Positions 8,583 to 12,435 of a DNA stretch of 12,435 nucleotides are shown piece by piece. A program made the translations under genes and the position numbers. The stretch's first letter is position 1, and every line of letters begins with the position of its first letter. Below the pieces are notes generated by a model. It did no database searches. It was not told the origin of the DNA and saw only the letters and a list, made by a program, of their open reading frames with translations. The stretch comes from JAWWBG01 sp033721095 (lineage in GTDB: Bacteria; Actinomycetota; Nitriliruptoria; Nitriliruptorales; Nitriliruptoraceae), in the NCBI GenBank assembly GCA_033721095.1, contig JAWWBG010000064.1, positions 1 to 12,435 on the forward strand, read 5' to 3'.

Positions 8583-9953
8583 ACAGGAGCTGCTGCGTCC
8601 ACGGTGCCCGCCCTCGACGACCTCGCCGACGACGAGGCCTTCGTCGTCCTCGCCAAGCAGTGGGGATCACGGCCAGCCCGGCAAGCACTGGGGGACGTGC
8701 TCACGGAGGCGCGCAACCGCGAGCGAGATGGGCGCCCGGTCCCACGTCGTGACGAGCTGATCCAGGCTGCGGCGAACCTCATCGCCAGCCGTCGCGCGGG
8801 CGATCTCGGGCACGTGATCAACGCCAGTGGGACGATCCTCCCGGGCAATCTCGGTCGGGCCCCGCTGTCGACGCTCGCGCGGGATGCCGTGGCCAAGGCC
8901 GCCGGCTACACCGCCATGGGGTTCGACGTCGAGACCGGGCGACGGGCCTCCCGAACCGACCACCTGGCCACGCTGCTCGCCGAGTTGTGCGGCACCGAAG
9001 CCGCCATGGTCGTCAACAACGGCGCGGCCGCCCTGCTCCTGGTCCTCACTGCCCTCTCGTCGGGGCGGGACGTGATCGTCTCACGCGGGGAGCTCGTCGA
9101 GGTGGGAGCGACGTTTCGGCTGCCCGATCTCGTGCCGCTCTCGGGCGCGCGACTGTGCGAGGTCGGCACGACCAACCGCACGCGGCCCGTCGACTACCGC
9201 AGCGCCATCCGGGACACGGCCGGGATGCTGCTGAAGGTGCATCCGTCGGACTATCGCTTCGTGGGCGCCGTCGAGTCCACCGGCCCGGTCGAGCTGGCCG
9301 CCATCGCCGCCGACCACGGCATCCCGTTCGTCTTCGACGTCGGCGTTGGCCTCATCGACGAGGTGGCCACGCCGACCCTGGCCGGAGAGCCGACGGTTCG
9401 GGGCGCGATCGCCGACGGCGCCGACCTCGTCGTCTTCTCGGGCGACAAGCTCATGGGCGGGCCCCAGGCGGGAATCGTGGTGGGCCGCAGCGATCTCATC
9501 ATGCGTTGTCGGCGCCATCCACTGGCGCGAGCGCTGCGCATCGACAAGCTGCACCGGGCAGCCCTGGAGGCCACCGTCGCGTCCCACCTGCGCGCAGACG
9601 AGGCACCCGTCGACCTGCCGGTGTGGGCCATGCTGTCAGCAACGACCGAGACCCTGACACGGCGGGCGCGCAGCATCCATGCCGACGTCCCCAGCACCCG
9701 CATCGAGGTCGTCTCGCTCACGGCGCGGGTCGGAGGCGGAACCGGCCCTGGCGGTGAGGTCCCGTCCATCGGCCTGTCGGTCCGCGCGAGGGATCCGGAA
9801 GCACTGGCGCGACGGTTGCGTGCGGGCCGTCCCCCGATCATCGCCCGCGCGGAAGCCGGTGTCGTGCTGCTGGACCTGCGCACGGTCGCCCCATCCGATG
9901 ACGGCACGGTCGCGCGCCTCCTCAAGTCGGCACTGGACGACCCGGCCAACTGA
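8580..9953 (+). CDS. selA: L-seryl-tRNA(Sec) selenium transferase (selenocysteine synthase)
   Basis: SelA converts Ser-tRNA(Sec) to Sec-tRNA(Sec) using selenophosphate and pyridoxal phosphate. The 457-aa length matches the family (about 460). Signatures are HVINASGTILPGNLGRAPLS (78-97), MVVNNGAAALLLVL (143-156), VSRGELVEVGATFRLPD (167-183), GARLCEVGTTNRT (189-201), LLKVHPSDYRFVG (217-229), FSGDKLMGGPQAGIVVG (286-302) with the probable PLP lysine K290, and HPLARALRIDKL (313-324), whose two arginines fall where substrate-binding arginines are known. GGGTGPGGEVPS is near the C-terminus. Departures from the consensus are LPGN for the usual HTN, and DVGVG (253-257) where DxGSG is usual. ATG 8580 is the first start in this frame after a stop at 8562-8564; its Shine-Dalgarno is poor, and GTG 8604 is an alternative. 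No selB, selC, selD or selenoprotein is seen in the window. A SECIS-like structure lies just upstream. Confidence 0.9.
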   Translation: MTGAAASTVPALDDLADDEAFVVLAKQWGSRPARQALGDVLTEARNRERDGRPVPRRDELIQAAANLIASRRAGDLGHVINASGTILPGNLGRAPLSTLARDAVAKAAGYTAMGFDVETGRRASRTDHLATLLAELCGTEAAMVVNNGAAALLLVLTALSSGRDVIVSRGELVEVGATFRLPDLVPLSGARLCEVGTTNRTRPVDYRSAIRDTAGMLLKVHPSDYRFVGAVESTGPVELAAIAADHGIPFVFDVGVGLIDEVATPTLAGEPTVRGAIADGADLVVFSGDKLMGGPQAGIVVGRSDLIMRCRRHPLARALRIDKLHRAALEATVASHLRADEAPVDLPVWAMLSATTETLTRRARSIHADVPSTRIEVVSLTARVGGGTGPGGEVPSIGLSVRARDPEALARRLRAGRPPIIARAEAGVVLLDLRTVAPSDDGTVARLLKSALDDPAN

Positions 9954-9973
9954 CAACATCGGTGTGCCCGCGC

Positions 9974-12169
9974 CTAGCCCCGGACCATCCGCACCTCGAG
10001 GACCACGTCGCTGGTCACCGTGCCGGTCATGGTGACCTCGTTGTCGATGACCCGTGCGACCGGGGCGCGGTGGGCCAGGCCGTCCAGCGTCGGCTGCGCC
10101 GGGCCTCCAGAGGCCACGGCCGCGACCACGGTCCACCCGGGCGGAGGCCGGAGCCGGATGTTGAGGATGTCGTGGACGACCTTGGGTTGGCGGCGCCATC
10201 GGAGCCGATAGACGACCTCGTCACGATCCTCCTCCAGGAGGATGTCGCGGTGGTAACCCAGCCCCAGGGACCGATGTTCACCGCGCTCGAGCAGGATCGT
10301 TCCGTCGATCGCAAACAGCCCGTTGACGGTCTCCCGGTCGTATCCGCGCTCGTTGTCGGGTGACCCGCGCCAGTAGGTGTCGACCCCTTCCTTGTTCTCG
10401 ATCCACCACGTCCACCAGGTCCGCATCAACCCCGTGCGCTCGTCTCGACGCAGGCCACCCTGGCCGTCGCGAAAGACGGCGTTCTGGATGAACCCATCGT
10501 GGACCTCGTCGGGCTCGAACGTGTTGGCCTGCGTGATCGTGGCGACGATGTGGCGGCGGACCCACGACTGGATGGGATGGCTCAACTGGACGTCCAGGTC
10601 GAATCGGTGGAGCGCGAAGGAGTCCGCCTTGTTGGCGGCCGAGTTGTTGGCCGTGATCAGCACGTCGTCGGTGAACGGATCCCCGTCGCGCAGCCGGCCG
10701 GCGACGCCGAGCCGTTCCAGCCGCTCCTGCTCGTCGGGCCGGCCACTCCACAACTGGACGTGGCGACTGGCCAGGGACTCGCCCAGCGACCGCGCAACCT
10801 CGGCGGCCTCCCATCCACCATCGAGGAAGGCCGAGAATGCACGGTTGGCGAGGACCGCCTGGTACTGGCGCCGAAGCCGGGTCGGGCCCCCCAGCTCGTC
10901 GTAGGCGGTGATCAGCAGGACCTCGGTGAGTTGATCCGCGGGAACGGGATTGGGCATCGTCGGGACGTACTTGGCCAGTTCCGGTGGCAGCTCCAGGGGT
11001 CCGACGTGTTCCTGGAGCCGCTGCAACCCGACGGGTGTCACGAGCACCAGCGCATCGGTGCTCACCCCGGTCAGGCGCTCGTACAGGGCGGTCATGATCG
11101 GCCCGACAACGGCCACGTCGGGGTGGACGGTCACCGATTCGAGCTCGACACCGATCTTGTTGTGGTCGTACCGAGCGGCGATCTCGGCGGGACGGTCGAC
11201 GGGTTCGGTTGCCTCGCGACCTTGCAGGTCGTTGTGGAAGACGACGCCCGGTCCTTCGATACCGGCCGCGCCCCCGCTGTTCTCCTTGGTCTCCTCGGGC
11301 AAGGCGCCGGACTCGACGTCGACAGGCGGGGCGAGGCTGATCCTGCCGGACTCGACATCCAGCACGGCGAGGAACCCGACCAGTCCACCGGCGCCGCGCA
11401 GCTCCGACGGATTCTGGATGGCGATGAGGACGGACCGGGGACCCTCGGCGCCGAGCAGTCCCTGGGCCAGGGCGAGGCCGTCCTGGCCTGCCGCCAACGT
11501 CTCGAGCAGCTCATCGGCGGTGGCGACCGCCTCGTCGGCGGCGTTGCGCAACACGCCCGCGATGGTGCCGTCCGACGCCAGGGCGAGCCGGTCCCGCGCC
11601 ACGCGGACAGCCTCGATCGGCAGGCCATCGAGCAGTGACCGGTACTCGGCCAGCAGCTCGAGGTCGACACGTCCGTCGTCGAACGAGAGCGGGATGGTGC
11701 CGTCGGTCGGCAGCAGCTCCGTGTCGGAGGTCAGCGCCGCCTGGGCGACCGCCACGCTTGCGTCGGCGAGCTGGACCGCGGCGTCGAGGACCTCTGGCGT
11801 GTCGGCGACCAGTGGCGTGATCCGCAGCAGCCACCAGACCGGGCCGTCGATGCGACCCGTGGCGGCGTCCACCTCGGCCCGAGCCGACGTGACGTGCTCG
11901 GTGGCACCGGGCACGTCGGCCTCGAGGATGGCTGCCTTCGCGGCCAGCAGCTCGTCCCCCGTGGCCTGCAGGTGACCGCGCAGGGCCAGGACGTCGACGA
12001 TCAGCCAGGCAAGGCCAGCCAACGCTGCCGCCACGAACCCCGCAAGAAGGCGGGAACGACGCGAGCGCAGCCAGTGATGCCCAGCTGCGCTCGCGACGCT
12101 GTCGGGGTCGGGGCCCCGAGGCTCAGCTTCCGGGAGCGAGTCCGCGACCGGAGAAGCGGTAGATGCCAT
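9974..12169 (-). CDS. DUF4012 single-pass membrane protein with large extracytoplasmic domain
   Basis: The frame stays open to an ATG at 12247, but that start would lie deep inside the LPQTG gene. I prefer ATG 12169, giving 731 aa and a 47-nt overlap with the LPQTG gene on the same strand. No start codon occurs between 12169 and the membrane helix, so an overlap seems unavoidable. The N-terminus is a proline/acidic cytoplasmic segment ending in WLRSRRSR (about 33-40), then a helix at about 41-62, with the rest outside. DUF4012 landmarks are LLGAEGPRSVLIAIQNPSEL then RGAGGLVGF (about 239-266), YERLTGVSTDALVLVTPVGL followed by the Gly-Pro-Leu-Glu-Leu stretch, and ANNSAANKADSF (about 507-518). 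A beta-rich C-terminus ends after RLRPPPGWTV. The function of DUF4012 is not established; members often lie near surface polysaccharide genes, which fits the glycosyltransferase here. Its stop (TAG) faces that of selA with 20 nt between. Confidence 0.8.
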   Translation of the reverse strand: MASTASPVADSLPEAEPRGPDPDSVASAAGHHWLRSRRSRLLAGFVAAALAGLAWLIVDVLALRGHLQATGDELLAAKAAILEADVPGATEHVTSARAEVDAATGRIDGPVWWLLRITPLVADTPEVLDAAVQLADASVAVAQAALTSDTELLPTDGTIPLSFDDGRVDLELLAEYRSLLDGLPIEAVRVARDRLALASDGTIAGVLRNAADEAVATADELLETLAAGQDGLALAQGLLGAEGPRSVLIAIQNPSELRGAGGLVGFLAVLDVESGRISLAPPVDVESGALPEETKENSGGAAGIEGPGVVFHNDLQGREATEPVDRPAEIAARYDHNKIGVELESVTVHPDVAVVGPIMTALYERLTGVSTDALVLVTPVGLQRLQEHVGPLELPPELAKYVPTMPNPVPADQLTEVLLITAYDELGGPTRLRRQYQAVLANRAFSAFLDGGWEAAEVARSLGESLASRHVQLWSGRPDEQERLERLGVAGRLRDGDPFTDDVLITANNSAANKADSFALHRFDLDVQLSHPIQSWVRRHIVATITQANTFEPDEVHDGFIQNAVFRDGQGGLRRDERTGLMRTWWTWWIENKEGVDTYWRGSPDNERGYDRETVNGLFAIDGTILLERGEHRSLGLGYHRDILLEEDRDEVVYRLRWRRQPKVVHDILNIRLRPPPGWTVVAAVASGGPAQPTLDGLAHRAPVARVIDNEVTMTGTVTSDVVLEVRMVRG

Positions 12170-12401
12170 ACGTACCCGCCAGGACGGTCGCGAGTCCGGC
12201 GAGGGCGATGCCGCTGCCGGTCTGGGGCAGCTCGTTGTCATCGACATCCTCGGTCGGGTCCTCGGTTGGCAGCTCGGTCGGGCCCTGCGTTTCCTCGACG
12301 TCCGAGACGTCCGAGACGTCGGACTGGGCGACGGCGGGCGCGATCGCCACGAGCAACACCATTGCCGTGAGACCGAACAGGATGGACAGGCGACGAATCA
12401 T
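12123..12401 (-). CDS. Very short secreted protein with C-terminal LPQTG sorting signal
   Basis: The 92-aa product has a signal peptide (MIRRLSILFG then LTAMVLLVAIAPAVAQ, cleavage expected after about residue 25), an acidic low-complexity mature part with SDVSDVSDVEE and TELPTEDPTEDVDDNE, an LPQTG at 58-62, a hydrophobic helix (about 63-81) and a positive tail (YRFSGRG). This is the layout of a sortase substrate: the protein would be cut at LPQT|G and joined to the cell wall. Only about 36 residues lie between signal peptide and LPQTG, very short for a displayed protein. The ATG at 12401 has a good Shine-Dalgarno (GAGGGGAG, complement of 12407-12414) 5 nt upstream. The 3' end overlaps the likely start of the DUF4012 gene, implying co-expression and coupling. 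No sortase gene is in the window. It may alternatively stay as a small membrane peptide. Confidence 0.78.
   Translation of the reverse strand: MIRRLSILFGLTAMVLLVAIAPAVAQSDVSDVSDVEETQGPTELPTEDPTEDVDDNELPQTGSGIALAGLATVLAGTYGIYRFSGRGLAPGS
12288..12320 (-). repeat. Short 9-bp tandem repeat inside the LPQTG gene
   Basis: A near-perfect 9-bp unit (CGAGACGTC on the plus strand) is repeated, encoding the Ser-Asp-Val units of SDVSDVSDVEE. Being a multiple of three, changes in copy number would keep the frame. Confidence 0.5.
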
Positions 12402-12406
12402 GAGGT

Positions 12407-12414
12407 CTCCCCTC
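12407..12414 (-). promoter_or_regulatory. Shine-Dalgarno of the LPQTG gene
   Basis: On the minus strand this reads GAGGGGAG, 5 nt before the ATG at 12401. It is the best ribosome binding site on the minus strand and supports that start. Confidence 0.65.
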
Positions 12415-12420
12415 GTGGGC

Positions 12421-12435
12421 GCCGGGCAATCCGGC
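12421..12435. other. Small inverted repeat at the window edge
   Basis: GCCGG (12421-12425) and CCGGC (12431-12435) flank GCAAT, a 5-bp stem with a 5-nt loop, just upstream of the LPQTG gene. It could be part of its leader or of an element that continues outside the window. Confidence 0.25.

Noticed and set aside
10499..11638. Plus-strand frame of 379 codons opposite DUF4012
   Set aside because: It has no family signature, while the minus strand carries clear DUF4012 motifs.
12170..12247. Upstream ATG at 12247 as the DUF4012 start
   Set aside because: It would overlap the LPQTG gene by 125 nt and add a low-complexity Ser/Pro-rich segment; ATG 12169 is the more economical choice.

Overview
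This is a GC-rich, densely coded bacterial window. Most genes abut or overlap, and no stretch longer than about 80 bases lacks a gene. High GC, GTG starts, a short LPQTG sortase-type protein and a DUF4012 membrane protein all point to a Gram-positive, probably an actinomycete (Actinomycetota). I cannot place it more precisely from sequence alone.

Layout. Bases 1-6250 (+) hold a tightly coupled MoxR / DUF58 / von Willebrand A (vWA) operon. It starts with the C-terminal part of a MoxR AAA+ ATPase, followed 2 nt later by a soluble DUF58 protein. That gene overlaps by ATGA a very large (1517 aa) membrane protein that seems to fuse a BatA-like half to a CARDB/GATase-like/vWA half and carries three vWA domains. 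An 81-nt leader follows that can fold into a multi-stem structure masking the next gene's Shine-Dalgarno (SD) sequence. Bases 6332-7372 (+) encode a multi-spanning membrane protein resembling the HGSNAT/NagX acyltransferase family. Bases 7450-8535 (+) encode a WbaZ-like GT4 glycosyltransferase. Bases 8580-9953 (+) encode SelA, the selenocysteine synthase. The 44-nt gap before selA contains an inverted repeat around a GGTCT, directly after the TGA stop of the glycosyltransferase, which recalls a bacterial SECIS element.

On the minus strand, converging on selA with only 20 nt between stops, is a two-gene unit. A 92-aa signal-peptide/LPQTG protein (12401-12123) overlaps a DUF4012 single-pass membrane protein (about 12169-9974).

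Working together. MoxR ATPases with DUF58 and membrane vWA proteins are generally thought to form chaperone-like assemblies, so the first three genes are probably one machine at the membrane. The acyltransferase-like, GT4, LPQTG and DUF4012 genes suggest an envelope or surface-glycan locus; this is inference. SelA belongs to the selenocysteine pathway; selB, selC, selD and any selenoprotein are not in the window.

The most interesting items are the three-vWA fusion with its CHC insert, the SD-masking leader, the SECIS-like element between the GT4 gene and selA, and the overlapping mini LPQTG gene. None was verified by computation.
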